From assembly GCF_030413175.1 (NCBI RefSeq), contig NZ_CP129212.1, positions 3,162,001 to 3,226,000 on the forward strand: a stretch of DNA of 64,000 nt. The letters run 5' to 3'. The stretch is from Bradyrhizobium roseum. Lineage in GTDB: Bacteria; Pseudomonadota; Alphaproteobacteria; Rhizobiales; Xanthobacteraceae. Made by a program: the position numbers and the translations under genes. Below, one piece after another: positions 1 to 8,692 of the stretch (the first letter of the stretch is position 1; the number at the start of each line of letters is the position of its first letter). Below the pieces are notes generated by a model. The model was not told where the DNA came from. It made no database searches and saw only the letters and a program-made list of their open reading frames with translations.

Positions 1-186
1 AAATCTTCGATCCAGTCGATGCTCGACAAGTTCCTGGACGAGTCCGAAAAGAGCAGCGCGTTGAAGCCGGTCCCGACCAGGGTGCCGGACATTCTCGCCG
101 CCAATCCGGGCCCGGTGCCGCTGTCAGCGCCGCCGGCCGTACCTTTGGCCAGCAATCGCGCGCCGAGCAAGCCTGTCACGAATTAG
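1..186 (+). CDS. 3' end of an unidentified protein (partial)
   Basis: An open frame runs in from the left edge and stops at TAG 184-186, giving 61 visible residues. The tail begins KSSIQSMLDKFLDE, then becomes rich in Pro, Ala and Ser, like a flexible C-terminal linker. No family can be named from this part. It lies on the same strand as the VWA gene, 97 bp upstream of it. Codon use is high-GC like its neighbours, so a real coding end is likely. Confidence 0.6.
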   Translation, partial: KSSIQSMLDKFLDESEKSSALKPVPTRVPDILAANPGPVPLSAPPAVPLASNRAPSKPVTN

Positions 187-283
187 GACCACACGGCGCG
201 CGCCGTTGCACCCTTGGGCGACGCATTGACCGCCGCTTGACGCCATCCCACATAGTGCTTGCAACTTTTACCCGCGAGCGCTC

Positions 284-1045
284 ATGGCCGGCGAACCCAT
301 CAAACCGAAATCAGCAGACGTAGCCTCGGCAAAAGCCGGGATGCGTAGCGAAAGCCGCGTGCCCGAGGCCCGACCGTCGACCTCGGAAGATATCGCCGCC
401 TTTGTCGCGAAAGCCCGCGCCATGTCGCCGCACGGCGCAGGCGCCAAGGGCCGGCTGGTGTTCGCGCTCGACGCCACCATGAGCCGGCAGCCGACCTGGG
501 ACATGGCGTGCGCGCTGCAGGCCGACATGTTTCGCGAGGCGGGTTCGCTCGGCAGCCTCGACATCAGGCTGGTGTATTACCGCGGCTTCAACGAATGCCG
601 CGCGACCGGCTGGATCTCCGATTCCGCGCAACTGGCGCGGCTGATGGGCAAGATCGATTGCCAGGGCGGCAACACCCAGATCGGCAAGGTGCTGTCGGAA
701 GCGCGGCGCGAGGCGGTGGCGTCAGGCGTGCGCGCCGTCGTGTTCGTCGGCGATGCCATGGAGGAACAGGTCGACGATCTCTGCGCCAAAGCCGGTGAGC
801 TCGGCCTGCTCAAGGTACCGGTGTTCATGTTTCAGGAAGGCCACGATCCCACAGCCGAGCAGGCGTTCCGCGAAATTGCCCGGCTCACCGGCGGCGCATG
901 GTGCAGGTTCGACCCCGGGGCCGCGGCACAGTTGCGCGAGCTGCTGCGCGCCGTCGCGGCCTACGCCGCCGGTGGCCGTGAAGCGCTGCTTCGGCTGTCC
1001 AAAACCATGGGCGGCGCGGCCGCACTGATCGGTCAGATGAAGTGA
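284..1045 (+). CDS. VWA-domain (von Willebrand factor A-like) protein
   Basis: The product is a 253-residue soluble protein without a signal peptide. From about residue 56 it reads as a VWA fold: strand VFALDATMSRQP carries a D-x-T-x-S version of the metal-ion-dependent adhesion site, followed by a region with GGNTQIGKVL and the strand AVVFVGDAMEE. The first 50 residues look like a disordered leader rich in Ala, Ser and Arg. VWA proteins usually bind partner proteins through a Mg-dependent site; the partner is not evident. The next gene, 67 bp downstream on the same strand, encodes a membrane J-domain protein, so the two may act together (inference). Start: the first ATG giving full length; no strong Shine-Dalgarno is seen. 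Confidence 0.8.
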   Translation: MAGEPIKPKSADVASAKAGMRSESRVPEARPSTSEDIAAFVAKARAMSPHGAGAKGRLVFALDATMSRQPTWDMACALQADMFREAGSLGSLDIRLVYYRGFNECRATGWISDSAQLARLMGKIDCQGGNTQIGKVLSEARREAVASGVRAVVFVGDAMEEQVDDLCAKAGELGLLKVPVFMFQEGHDPTAEQAFREIARLTGGAWCRFDPGAAAQLRELLRAVAAYAAGGREALLRLSKTMGGAAALIGQMK

Positions 1046-1112
1046 TTGCGACTTTGGCTGCCGGCGTATTGGCCGCGATGCTTTTCCGCTCCGATGCCCC
1101 TATATTGGAATC

Positions 1113-1838
1113 ATGCCAACCCTGATTGCCGGCGTTGTCGCCGTTGTCGTTATCTATTTGCTGCTGCAGATGTTTCGTGCGGCCAACCCGGTCCTGCTCG
1201 CGCGCGGGATCAAGATCGCAGGCGGTGTGGTGGCGCTGGCGGTCGCAGCCTTTACCGGGCTGCGCGGCGAACTGGCGGTGGCGATCCCGCTCGGCATCTT
1301 CGGCGCCGGCCTGCTCGGCTGGTCGCCGTTCGGGCCGGGCAGCTTCAGCAATCTCGGCGGCATTTTCGGCGGCGGCGCGTCGCGCTCCGCGGGTCAAGCC
1401 TCGCACGTCCGCTCGCAGTTTCTCGACATGAGTCTCGATCACGACAGCGGCGCGTTGTCGGGCCAGATCATCGACGGACCGAATGCCGGCCGTCCGCTCG
1501 ACGCGTTCGACCTGCCGCAGCTGATCGCAATGATCCCCGCCTTCGACGCCGAGAGCGTCGCGTTACTTGAAAGCTATCTTGACCGCCGGTTTCCCGCTTG
1601 GCGTCAGGACGCGCAGGGCGACGCGGCAGGGCGGCAGCGTGGTGCGGCGTCGAGCGGAAAAATGACGGACGAGGAGGCCTATCAGATCCTTGGCCTGCAG
1701 CCGGGGGCGGGGCGCGACGACATCAGCCGGGCGCACCGCGCCCTGATGAAGAAACTGCATCCCGATCAGGGGGGCTCGACGTACCTCGCCGCCCGTGTAA
1801 ACGAGGCCAAGGATACCCTTCTTCGCACGCATCTCTAG
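1113..1838 (+). CDS. Membrane-anchored DnaJ-domain protein
   Basis: This is a 241-residue protein. The first ~95 residues hold hydrophobic segments (TLIAGVVAVVVIYLLLQMF, then a VVALAVAAF/ELAVAIPLGIFGAGLLGW stretch), suggesting two or three membrane spans. A soluble middle part follows, and the last ~60 residues are a J-domain, DEEAYQILGLQPGAGRDDI to the end, with the essential HPD tripeptide (KKLHPDQGG). Having the J-domain at the C-terminus after membrane spans resembles Tim14/DjlA-like co-chaperones that recruit DnaK to a membrane site. The client is unknown. It follows the VWA gene with 67 bp between. Start ATG at 1113 has a weak GGA upstream. Confidence 0.85.
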   Translation: MPTLIAGVVAVVVIYLLLQMFRAANPVLLARGIKIAGGVVALAVAAFTGLRGELAVAIPLGIFGAGLLGWSPFGPGSFSNLGGIFGGGASRSAGQASHVRSQFLDMSLDHDSGALSGQIIDGPNAGRPLDAFDLPQLIAMIPAFDAESVALLESYLDRRFPAWRQDAQGDAAGRQRGAASSGKMTDEEAYQILGLQPGAGRDDISRAHRALMKKLHPDQGGSTYLAARVNEAKDTLLRTHL

Positions 1839-2124
1839 CTCACTCCGGCTCACGCCACTGACGCTACAAACCCGAGAGCTGCTAACCTGTCGTATTCTGA
1901 CTGACGTCCCACATCGCCCGCCGTTGCCCGGCGTGGTCGATCGTTCATTGCCGGTAAACCTAACCGCAAATTCTTGACGGAAAGTTTTCACCGGGCCGCG
2001 AATGGCCCCGATCGCACGATGGTGCGCTACGGCAACACGATACGCCTGGAAGGCTCACACAGGTTCCGAGTGCAACTGTTGGCCGCCTTCTTTCAACGAA
2101 GCGGGTTGACGCACGATTGAAACG
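1839..2124. other. Intergenic stretch with no recognised feature
   Basis: With the terminator that follows, about 340 bp separate the J-domain gene from the stop of the convergent carboxypeptidase gene. I see no convincing short gene, RNA or repeat here apart from the terminator hairpin at 2125-2154. Confidence 0.5.
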
Positions 2125-2154
2125 AAAAAGCCGGCGCTTGCGGCGCCGGCTTTT
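2125..2154 (-). terminator. Bidirectional intrinsic terminator after dacA
   Basis: A perfect 8-bp stem GCCGGCGC/GCGCCGGC (2130-2137 with 2143-2150) has a 5-nt loop and is flanked by A5 on the left and T4 on the right. It can therefore end transcription in both directions: the minus-strand carboxypeptidase gene, whose stop is 23 bp away, and the plus-strand J-domain gene. Confidence 0.85.
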
Positions 2155-2176
2155 CGAATTCAGCGGAAATTCTGGA

Positions 2177-3967
2177 TCAATTGCGTACGGTCATGCAGGA
2201 AATGTCGGCGCGCTTGAGTGTCTTGCACACCGCTTCGGCGGAATCGCGATCGAGACCGGCGAAGCGGGCACGGTACAGCGTGCGATTGTCCTTGGACGTG
2301 ACCGTTTCAGTGAAGGGATCGGCCTTGCTGAGCAGGGCGTTCGCCTTGGTGCGGGCGAGATCGATCCGCTGCTTGGCTTCGCTTTCGCTGTCGAGCGCAC
2401 CGACCTGGACGATCCAGCCGGTGCGAACCACCGGCGGCGCGGCCGGCTTGACGGCTTCGTTCTGCTGCACGGCCGGCGGCTGGGCACGGGGCGCCGGATC
2501 GGCAAAGGCCATCGCCTGGGCGTGCGGCGACGCCTGCGCGGGGGCCTGGGTGAGGCTGGAGGCGGGCAACACGCCGAGGACGCCGTGGCCGGTGCCATGG
2601 CCGGCCGGCTGCTGCGGCATCGCCGCCCGGAGCGCTTCCCTGGCGGCTTCGACCTTGGCCTCGGCGACATTGGCCACCACCGCGCTGGAGGTTTCGGCGA
2701 CTTCGGGGCGGGCAGGGATGGCGTTGGTGGTGGTCGGTGGCGCCACGGGCTGCGACGGGCCGGCAGACGCCAGCTTCATCGGGCCGGCCTTGACCTGAAC
2801 CGTCTTGACCTTGACCGGCTTCATCGGCTCGGCAGAGCCCGGGATCGCGGACATGGACTGGGTCTGGATCACGCCGCTGGTCAACGGGGCGGGTTCGGGC
2901 CTGGCTTGTTGCTCGATCCTGGCCTGTGGCGCGGGCAGGGCCGCAGCGGCGGCGGCCATCAGCGACGGTTTTGCCGGCGCGATCGAGCGGGTGGTCGGCA
3001 TGGCAGCGAGGCCCGGCTCGGCTTCGGCAACATCGACGGCGCCGTCGGCAGGATTGCGTTCGCTGATCGCAGCGACCGTGCGCTTGGACGCGCCCTTCTC
3101 AATATTCTCGGCCAGCAAATTGCGCATGGTGGCGTCGCGCGAGCCGCCGCTGCGGCCGCCCAGCACGACGCCGACGAGATGGCGGTTGCCGCGGCGAATC
3201 GAGCTCACGAGGTTGAAGCCGGAGGCGCGGGTGTAGCCGGTCTTGATGCCGTCGACGCCTTCGACATTGCCGAGCAGGCGATTGTGGTTGCGGATCGACT
3301 GGCCGCGAAAATTGAACACGGTGGTGGCGAAGTAACGATAGTAGCGCGGAAAGCGATCCTGGATGGCGCGGCCCAGTGTGGCCTGATCGCGCGCCGTCGT
3401 GAGCTGTTCGTCGTTGGGCAGGCCGGAGGCGTTGCGATAGGTGGTCTTGCTCATGCCGAGCGCGCGCGCCTTGCGGGTCATCAGCTTGGCGAATTCGTCT
3501 TCGTCACCGGCAATGGCTTCGGCGATCACCACGGAGGCGTCGTTGGCCGAACGCGTTACCAGGCCCTTGATCGCATCCTCGACCTTGAGCGTCTGGCCGG
3601 GCTTGAGGCCAAGCTTGGTCGGCGCTTGTTCGGAAGCGTGCTCGGAAACTTCCATTTCGGTGTCCAGCTTCATCTTGCCGGCGTCGAGGCGCTCGAACAG
3701 CAGATAAAGCGTCATGATCTTGGTCAGCGACGCAGGGCGGCGGATGGCGTCGGGATTGTTTGAACTGAGCACCGCCCCCGAATTGCCGTCGACGATGATG
3801 GAGGAAAACTGCGGATTGTAGCTTTCGCGGACGACGTGGTGGCGGCGATGCTTGTAGCGGCGCGCCTCGGCGCTCTCGCTGCTGATCAGTATCGCAGTGG
3901 TGAAGGTGATGAGCCCGAGGGCGCACATGCGCAAAACGCGCGAGGAAGCCAAGGTTGTACGAAGCAT
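2177..3967 (-). CDS. dacA: D-alanyl-D-alanine carboxypeptidase (PBP5/6 type) with C-terminal SPOR domain
   Basis: A 596-residue exported protein that trims the terminal D-Ala from peptidoglycan pentapeptides in the periplasm. An N-terminal signal or anchor segment (about residues 10-35) precedes the peptidase S11 domain. The three penicillin-binding motifs are all present: S-L-T-K (Ser80, Lys83), S-A-N in TRSANDAS, and K-T-G in GIKTGYT. A long Ala/Pro-rich linker (about 300-510) leads to a SPOR domain from TGWIVQVGAL to the C-terminus; SPOR domains bind denuded septal glycan, so action at the division site is likely. Length is well above the ~400 of E. coli DacA because of linker and SPOR, a layout common in Rhizobiales. 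ATG 3965-3967 is directly followed by the signal segment. Confidence 0.93.
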   Translation of the reverse strand: MLRTTLASSRVLRMCALGLITFTTAILISSESAEARRYKHRRHHVVRESYNPQFSSIIVDGNSGAVLSSNNPDAIRRPASLTKIMTLYLLFERLDAGKMKLDTEMEVSEHASEQAPTKLGLKPGQTLKVEDAIKGLVTRSANDASVVIAEAIAGDEDEFAKLMTRKARALGMSKTTYRNASGLPNDEQLTTARDQATLGRAIQDRFPRYYRYFATTVFNFRGQSIRNHNRLLGNVEGVDGIKTGYTRASGFNLVSSIRRGNRHLVGVVLGGRSGGSRDATMRNLLAENIEKGASKRTVAAISERNPADGAVDVAEAEPGLAAMPTTRSIAPAKPSLMAAAAAALPAPQARIEQQARPEPAPLTSGVIQTQSMSAIPGSAEPMKPVKVKTVQVKAGPMKLASAGPSQPVAPPTTTNAIPARPEVAETSSAVVANVAEAKVEAAREALRAAMPQQPAGHGTGHGVLGVLPASSLTQAPAQASPHAQAMAFADPAPRAQPPAVQQNEAVKPAAPPVVRTGWIVQVGALDSESEAKQRIDLARTKANALLSKADPFTETVTSKDNRTLYRARFAGLDRDSAEAVCKTLKRADISCMTVRN

Positions 3968-4249
3968 TTACTTCCCCGTCCCAATTTCTGTCTTGATCAC
4001 CGGCTCGTGAGGCAAAATTGTGCCCGAGAACCGCTGACGCTGCCCCGTTCGAGTTGCCGATCTCGCCATCAGGCGCGGCCGGCTCGGCCGATCAGGTCGC
4101 TGTTCACGTTAAGATGCTGTTGCCAAACAGCTTTCGAGCTGCATGTCGGTAGGCCAACAAGTCCGGAAATCAGGTTAGGCGGGGCGGGTTTCCAAAAGAT
4201 TAATTAAGCGTTGCGTAAGACCTCAGGATTTAGCCCGAGTTGGTCGCAA
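3968..4249. other. Divergent intergenic region between dacA and the phasin gene
   Basis: About 400 bp lie between the divergent starts of dacA and the phasin gene. The right part, 4250-4301, is the phasin promoter and operator block listed separately. The remainder should hold the dacA promoter. A TTAA-N7-GTAA pattern at 4204-4218 is one base off the CtrA consensus, but I do not trust it alone. No gene is seen. Confidence 0.5.
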
Positions 4250-4301
4250 TTGTGCGGCGCACAAATTTTCTTGACTTAATTGTGCGGTGCACATATATGA
4301 T
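4250..4301 (+). promoter_or_regulatory. Phasin promoter with two phased TGC-type palindromes (candidate PhaR operators)
   Basis: Two near-identical dyads occur: TTGTGCGGCGCACAA at 4250-4264 (perfect 6-bp arms around GGC) and TTGTGCGGTGCACAT at 4280-4294. Their starts are exactly 30 bp apart, close to three helical turns, so both face the same side of DNA. TTGACT at 4271-4276 fits a -35 and TATATG at 4294-4299 a -10, with 17-bp spacing. The second dyad thus fills the promoter spacer, which suits a repressor. PhaR, the polyhydroxybutyrate-responsive repressor of phasin genes, is known to bind TGC-rich dyads in related bacteria; assigning these sites to PhaR is inference. TGCTGCA at 4341-4347 is a possible third contact. 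Confidence 0.65.
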
Positions 4302-4367
4302 GAAGGGTCAGGGGGCCGGGACCTCCCGGCAATCGGTTTTTGCTGCAGTCTGGGAAAGGACACCACG

Positions 4368-4706
4368 ATGGTCAAGGTTGAGGACATTCAGAATTACGGC
4401 AAGGAGCATCTCGAGTCGGTTGCCGCTTCCGCGAGCAACATGCAGAGCGGCGTCCAGGCCATTGCGAGCGCCTATGGCGACTATGCCAAGAAGTCGTTCG
4501 AAGACACCAAATCGTTCGTCGAGAAGCTCTCCGGCGTGAAGTCGCTGGACAAGGCGCTCGAAGCGCAGACCGAATTCGCGCGCTCGTCCTACGAGACCTT
4601 CGTTGCGGAATCGCAGAAGATCGCCAGCCTCTACAGCGATCTCGCCAAGCAGACTTTCAAGCCCTACGAGGGGCTGGTTTCGAAGTTCACCCCGGCGACG
4701 CACTAA
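4368..4706 (+). CDS. Phasin family protein
   Basis: A 112-residue soluble, helical, amphipathic protein of the phasin_2 type, expected to coat polyhydroxyalkanoate granules in the cytoplasm. Features include short length, no Cys, alternating charged and Ala/Ser residues, and the pattern MQSGVQAIASAYGDYAKKSF...SYETFVAESQKIASLYSDLAKQ typical of rhizobial phasins. A start at ATG 4368 is supported by a strong Shine-Dalgarno (GGGAAAGGA, 4352-4360) and by the promoter above; an in-frame ATG at 4287 lies inside the promoter and is rejected. A strong terminator follows 28 bp after the stop, so the gene is monocistronic. It is probably regulated by granule/PhaR state (inference from the operator). Confidence 0.9.
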   Translation: MVKVEDIQNYGKEHLESVAASASNMQSGVQAIASAYGDYAKKSFEDTKSFVEKLSGVKSLDKALEAQTEFARSSYETFVAESQKIASLYSDLAKQTFKPYEGLVSKFTPATH

Positions 4707-4734
4707 CCGCCGCGATCCGAACCTTCGGAAAGTC

Positions 4735-4763
4735 AAAAGCCCGGCCGCAGCGCCGGGCTTTTT
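4735..4763 (+). terminator. Intrinsic terminator of the phasin gene
   Basis: A perfect 7-bp GC stem GCCCGGC/GCCGGGC (4739-4745 with 4752-4758), a 6-nt loop and T5 directly after it. The A4 on the left side gives extra pairing. Confidence 0.9.
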
Positions 4764-5230
4764 CGTGGCGAGGGCTCACCCGCCTGATCTCGCCATCGTC
4801 AACAGCCCTGTCGCACCGACCTCGATGCGAGGTTCCGTAAAATGACGGGGCTCGCGGGTGTGTGCCACCCGCCCGGACAATTCCGGTCTTTGTCAAATTC
4901 ACCGGAAACGATTAATCTTGCCGCAGATGGCCGAGCCCGGAATCGGGTCGGCTGCCAGGTCGCGCCAGGGCAGGTGACTGCGCTTGCGGCGATCCGGTGG
5001 CGGACCCATATTCGAGGTGCCGATCCGGTTTGAGGATCGGACCGGGAGCGGCGATCTGGAAAAATGCGTTGCTGGTGCTTCGCGATGGCTCACGCCTGAG
5101 CCAGCCGCGAATCCTCGTCGATGTGCTCTCCGGTCACCCCTTTTGGAATTCGAACGCCTGAGCCATGTTGCAGCCAACCCTCAAAGCCCGTTCGCCCGCG
5201 CCGGCCACGTCATCTGCTTCTGCTTTGCGA
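4764..5230. other. Intergenic region upstream of clpS
   Basis: About 470 bp without a convincing gene between the phasin terminator and the chosen clpS start. An in-frame ATG at 5165 could lengthen clpS by 22 residues. No repeat or RNA is recognised. The promoter of clpS should lie here, but I cannot point to a clear -35/-10 pair. Confidence 0.4.
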
Positions 5231-5563
5231 ATGAGCAATGACGAAAACCGCAATACTGGAACTGGCGGGCCGTCGACCTCGGTCATCACCAAGGTCAAGC
5301 CGAAGACCAAGCGTCCCAATTTGTATCGCGTGCTGATTCTGAACGACGACTACACGCCGATGGAGTTCGTCGTCCACGTGCTTGAGAAGTTCTTCCAGAA
5401 GGATGCCGAAGCGGCCACCAAGATCATGCTTCATGTGCATCACCACGGCATCGGCGAGTGCGGCGTCTTCACCTACGAAATTGCCGAGACGAAGGTGACG
5501 CAGGTCATGGACTTCGCGCGCAAGCACCAGCATCCCCTGCAGTGCGTGATGGAAAAGAAATAG
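5231..5563 (+). CDS. clpS: ATP-dependent Clp protease adaptor ClpS
   Basis: A 110-residue cytoplasmic adaptor that delivers N-degron substrates to ClpAP. A flexible N-terminal tail (about 30 residues, rich in Ser, Thr and Gly) is followed by the core: [26 protein letters not shown], with the conserved N-D-D-Y-T-P-M pocket residues, then the H-V-H-H-H-G segment and the C-terminal [15 protein letters not shown]. These are the residues that bind N-terminal Leu/Phe/Tyr/Trp and contact ClpA. The start at 5231 matches the usual family length (about 100-110); the upstream ATG at 5165 is an alternative and neither has a clear Shine-Dalgarno. clpA follows 320 bp downstream on the same strand. Confidence 0.93.
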   Translation: MSNDENRNTGTGGPSTSVITKVKPKTKRPNLYRVLILNDDYTPMEFVVHVLEKFFQKDAEAATKIMLHVHHHGIGECGVFTYEIAETKVTQVMDFARKHQHPLQCVMEKK

Positions 5564-5883
5564 CCGCGCATGACGCGTGACCCGGTCGGCAGGAACGGAC
5601 CTTGCGTGGGAACGGGTCTTGCATCCATCGATTGGTGCTGACGGAGGCTGATCGCAATCCCGGTAGTTCTTCGGGGAGGGGTTGCGTGCGGCAGATGTGT
5701 GCAGCAGACTTGTGCGGCCGATTTGCGCCGCATATTTGGGCCGCGAATTTAGAAGAAAAACACGTTTGCGGAACCGGTCTTTCGCCATGATCGCAGGTAA
5801 CTATATGACGGGGGATGACAAAGGTTGTTGTTGCCTGACCGGGTAATGGCGATCATGATGGCCGGGGGCCACAGAGGACGCGA
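5564..5883. other. clpS-clpA intergenic region
   Basis: 320 bp without a supported gene. The middle part (about 5685-5750) is rich in TGTGC/TGCGGC words, but no clean dyad is seen. A separate clpA promoter may lie here; the spacing is long for an operon gap. Confidence 0.4.
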
Positions 5884-8286
5884 ATGCCAACTTTTTCCCA
5901 AAGCCTTGAACAATCCCTGCATCGTGCGCTGGCGATTGCCAACGAGCGGCATCACCAATATGCGACGCTCGAACACCTTCTGCTGTCGCTGATCGATGAC
6001 TCGGATGCGGCGGCGGTGATGCGGGCATGCAGCGTCGATCTCGACAAGCTGCGCACCAGCCTCGTCAACTATCTCGAAACCGAATTCGAAAATCTGGTGA
6101 CGGACGGCGCCGATGACGCCAAGCCGACCGCCGGCTTCCAGCGCGTGATCCAGCGCGCGGTGATTCACGTGCAGTCGTCCGGTCGCGAAGAAGTGACCGG
6201 CGCCAACGTGCTGATCGCGATCTTCGCGGAGCGCGAGAGCCACGCTGCGTACTTCCTGCAGGAGCAGGACATGACGCGCTACGACGCCGTCAACTACATC
6301 AGCCACGGCATCGCCAAGCGGCCGGGCGTCTCCGAAGCGCGGCCCGTGCGCGGCGTCGACGAGGAGACCGAGACCAAGGGCACCGAGGACGCCAAGAAGA
6401 AGGGCGAGGCGCTCGACACCTACTGCGTCAACCTCAACAAGAAGGCGCGTGACGGCAAGATCGATCCGGTGATCGGGCGCAACTCCGAGATCAACCGCGC
6501 GATCCAGGTGCTGTGCCGCCGCCAGAAGAACAATCCCCTGTTCGTCGGCGAAGCCGGCGTCGGCAAGACCGCGATCGCCGAGGGGCTCGCCAAGCGCATC
6601 GTCGATTCCGAAGTGCCGGAAGTGCTGGCCGCCGCCACCGTGTTCTCGCTCGACATGGGCACGCTGCTCGCCGGCACGCGTTACCGCGGCGATTTCGAGG
6701 AGCGGTTGAAGCAGGTGCTGAAGGAACTGGAGGCGCATCCGAACGCCATCCTGTTCATCGACGAGATCCACACCGTGATCGGCGCCGGCGCCACCTCCGG
6801 CGGCGCGATGGACGCGTCCAATTTGCTCAAACCGGCATTGGCGTCGGGCACGATCCGCTGCATGGGCTCGACGACCTACAAGGAATACCGTCAGCACTTC
6901 GAGAAGGACCGCGCGCTGGTGCGCCGGTTCCAGAAGATCGATGTCAACGAGCCGACGGTGGAAGATGCGATCGCGATCCTCAAGGGCCTGAAGCCCTATT
7001 TCGAGGATTACCACCGGCTGAAATACACCAACGAGGCGATCGAGGCGGCGGTTCAGTTGTCGTCGCGCTACATCCACGACCGCAAGCTGCCGGACAAGGC
7101 GATCGACGTGATCGACGAGTCGGGTGCGGCGCAGATGCTGGTGGCCGAAAACAAGCGCAAGAAGACCATCGGCATCAAGGAGATCGAGACCACGATCGCG
7201 ACCATGGCGCGGATCCCGCCCAAGAGCGTATCGAAGGACGATGCCGAGGTGCTCAAGCATCTCGAACAGACCTTGAAGCGCGTGGTGTTCGGCCAGGACA
7301 AGGCGATCGAGTCGCTGTCGGCGTCGATCAAGCTGGCGCGCGCCGGCCTGCGCGAACCGGAGAAGCCGATCGGCTCCTACCTGTTCTCGGGCCCGACCGG
7401 CGTCGGCAAGACCGAAGTCGCCAAACAGCTGGCCGCCTCGCTCGGCGTCGAACTGCTGCGCTTTGATATGTCCGAATACATGGAGCGGCACACCGTGTCG
7501 CGCCTGATCGGCGCGCCTCCCGGCTATGTCGGTTTCGACCAGGGCGGCCTGTTGACCGATGGCGTGGACCAGCATCCGCATTGCGTGGTGCTGCTCGACG
7601 AAATCGAGAAGGCGCATCCAGATCTCTACAATGTGCTGCTGCAGATCATGGACCACGGCCGGCTGACCGACCACAATGGCAAGCAGGTCAACTTCCGCAA
7701 CGTGATCCTGATCATGACCACGAACGCGGGCGCCGCCGATCTGGCGCGCCAGGCCTTCGGCTTCACGCGCAACAAGCGGGAAGGTGACGACCACGAGGCG
7801 ATCAACCGCCAGTTCGCGCCGGAATTCCGCAACCGGCTGGATGCGATCGTTTCCTTCGCCCACCTCAATGCCGATGTCATCGGCATGGTGGTGGAGAAGT
7901 TCGTGCTGCAGCTCGAGGCGCAGCTCGCCGATCGCGACGTCACCATCGAGCTATCCGAGCCCGCCAAGGCCTGGCTGATCGAGCACGGCTACGACGAGCA
8001 GATGGGTGCGCGGCCGATGGCCCGCGTGATCCAGGAGCACATCAAGAAGCCGCTGGCCGACGAACTTCTGTTCGGCCAACTCAAGGGCGGCGGCCATGTC
8101 AGGGTCGTCCTGCTCAAGGACGAGGTGGAGAAGGACAAGATCGGCTTCGAGTTCGTCGATGGACCGGTCACGCCGAAGCCGGAAAAGCTGCCCGGAGCCC
8201 GCAAGCGCAAACCGAAATCGGGCGGTCCCAACGGAGGTGGCGGCTCGAAGGGGCCGGCGTCCAAGGGCCCGCTGGTCAAGGCGTAA
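5884..8286 (+). CDS. clpA: ATP-dependent Clp protease ATP-binding subunit ClpA
   Basis: An 800-residue AAA+ unfoldase that works with ClpP and the ClpS adaptor encoded just upstream. Domains in order: N-domain with two Clp repeats (1-150), which binds ClpS; first AAA+ module with Walker [10 protein letters not shown] near residue 221 and Walker B LFIDEIH; second AAA+ module with Walker [10 protein letters not shown] near 502 and Walker [12 protein letters not shown]; arginine-finger region EFRNRLD. The tripeptide FGF near residue 625 occupies the place of the IGL/F ClpP-docking loop. The C-terminal 45 residues are a Lys/Gly/Pro-rich tail, longer than in E. coli ClpA (758 residues). AGAGG lies ahead of ATG 5884. 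An intrinsic terminator follows. Confidence 0.96.
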   Translation: MPTFSQSLEQSLHRALAIANERHHQYATLEHLLLSLIDDSDAAAVMRACSVDLDKLRTSLVNYLETEFENLVTDGADDAKPTAGFQRVIQRAVIHVQSSGREEVTGANVLIAIFAERESHAAYFLQEQDMTRYDAVNYISHGIAKRPGVSEARPVRGVDEETETKGTEDAKKKGEALDTYCVNLNKKARDGKIDPVIGRNSEINRAIQVLCRRQKNNPLFVGEAGVGKTAIAEGLAKRIVDSEVPEVLAAATVFSLDMGTLLAGTRYRGDFEERLKQVLKELEAHPNAILFIDEIHTVIGAGATSGGAMDASNLLKPALASGTIRCMGSTTYKEYRQHFEKDRALVRRFQKIDVNEPTVEDAIAILKGLKPYFEDYHRLKYTNEAIEAAVQLSSRYIHDRKLPDKAIDVIDESGAAQMLVAENKRKKTIGIKEIETTIATMARIPPKSVSKDDAEVLKHLEQTLKRVVFGQDKAIESLSASIKLARAGLREPEKPIGSYLFSGPTGVGKTEVAKQLAASLGVELLRFDMSEYMERHTVSRLIGAPPGYVGFDQGGLLTDGVDQHPHCVVLLDEIEKAHPDLYNVLLQIMDHGRLTDHNGKQVNFRNVILIMTTNAGAADLARQAFGFTRNKREGDDHEAINRQFAPEFRNRLDAIVSFAHLNADVIGMVVEKFVLQLEAQLADRDVTIELSEPAKAWLIEHGYDEQMGARPMARVIQEHIKKPLADELLFGQLKGGGHVRVVLLKDEVEKDKIGFEFVDGPVTPKPEKLPGARKRKPKSGGPNGGGGSKGPASKGPLVKA

Positions 8287-8310
8287 GCGGCAACAATCTG
8301 AAAACGAAAA

Positions 8311-8340
8311 GCCGGCGTGTCGCGAGACTGCCGGCTTTTT
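8311..8340 (+). terminator. Intrinsic terminator after clpA
   Basis: GCCGGC at 8311-8316 pairs with GCCGGC at 8330-8335 and is followed by T5. A small inner hairpin GTC-GCGA-GAC sits in the loop. A4 precedes the stem, so it could also act on the other strand. Confidence 0.8.
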
Positions 8341-8347
8341 GTAGTCG

Positions 8348-8474
8348 GAGCGTTTTCCAGCGAAAGCCTGCCCCGGACTTGATCCGGGGTGGAAACCGGT
8401 TCGCGTCAAGAAAACGCGTCGAAACAGGAATCTAGAGCCCCGTTCCGATTCAATCGGAACGGAAAAGGCTCTAG
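8348..8474. repeat. Dispersed intergenic repeat, family R1 (copy 1)
   Basis: This 127-bp element is shared with 31383-31484: both begin GAGCGTTTTCCAGCGAA, contain CGGTTCGCGTCAAGAAAACGCGTC and end in a module CTAGAGCCCC...AAAAGGCTCTA. The right module has a perfect hairpin GTTCCGATT/AATCGGAAC (8442-8460) inside the inverted ends. This copy has an extra 25-bp segment with a CCCCGGA/TCCGGGG dyad. Its last bases, CTAG, overlap the stop codon of the next (minus-strand) gene. Confidence 0.85.
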
Positions 8475-8656
8475 TCGCCGGGCCAGACCAGCGCCTGCGC
8501 GGCCACGACATATTCGCCGTTGAAGGTCAGGGCAGGCGAGCCGTACAGGACATAACCGAGTTCGATGGCCTCGGAAACGCGCCGGCAGAACGCGGCGTCG
8601 TCCTTTCCGGTCAGCAGGCGGTAGACGGGCAGGTCGTCCGGCGGTTTTGAAGGCAT
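8471..8656 (-). CDS. DUF1737 domain protein
   Basis: A small 61-residue soluble protein, PVYRLLTGKDDAAFCRRVSEAIELGYVLYGSPALTFNG, matching the DUF1737 family of short proteins with a few strands and one helix; no biochemical role is known to me. The ATG at 8654-8656 is preferred over an upstream TTG at 8668 because of GGGGCG just upstream. The TAG stop (8471-8473) lies in the terminal bases of repeat R1, so the repeat supplies the end of the reading frame. Confidence 0.75.
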   Translation of the reverse strand: MPSKPPDDLPVYRLLTGKDDAAFCRRVSEAIELGYVLYGSPALTFNGEYVVAAQALVWPGD

Positions 8657-8692
8657 GCTGCGCCCCAATGTTTGGGTATGGTGGCGCTTAGA

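Noticed and set aside
2117..3763. A 548-codon open frame on the plus strand opposite dacA
   Set aside because: It lies wholly antisense to the well-supported carboxypeptidase and has Arg/Gly/His-rich low-complexity sequence typical of a GC-rich shadow frame.
4204..4218. TTAA-N7-GTAA as a possible CtrA site upstream of dacA
   Set aside because: One mismatch in a short AT-rich motif; not enough without a mapped promoter.
5749..7863. A 704-codon open frame opposite clpA
   Set aside because: Antisense shadow of clpA; repeated Asp-His-Arg composition and no family motif.
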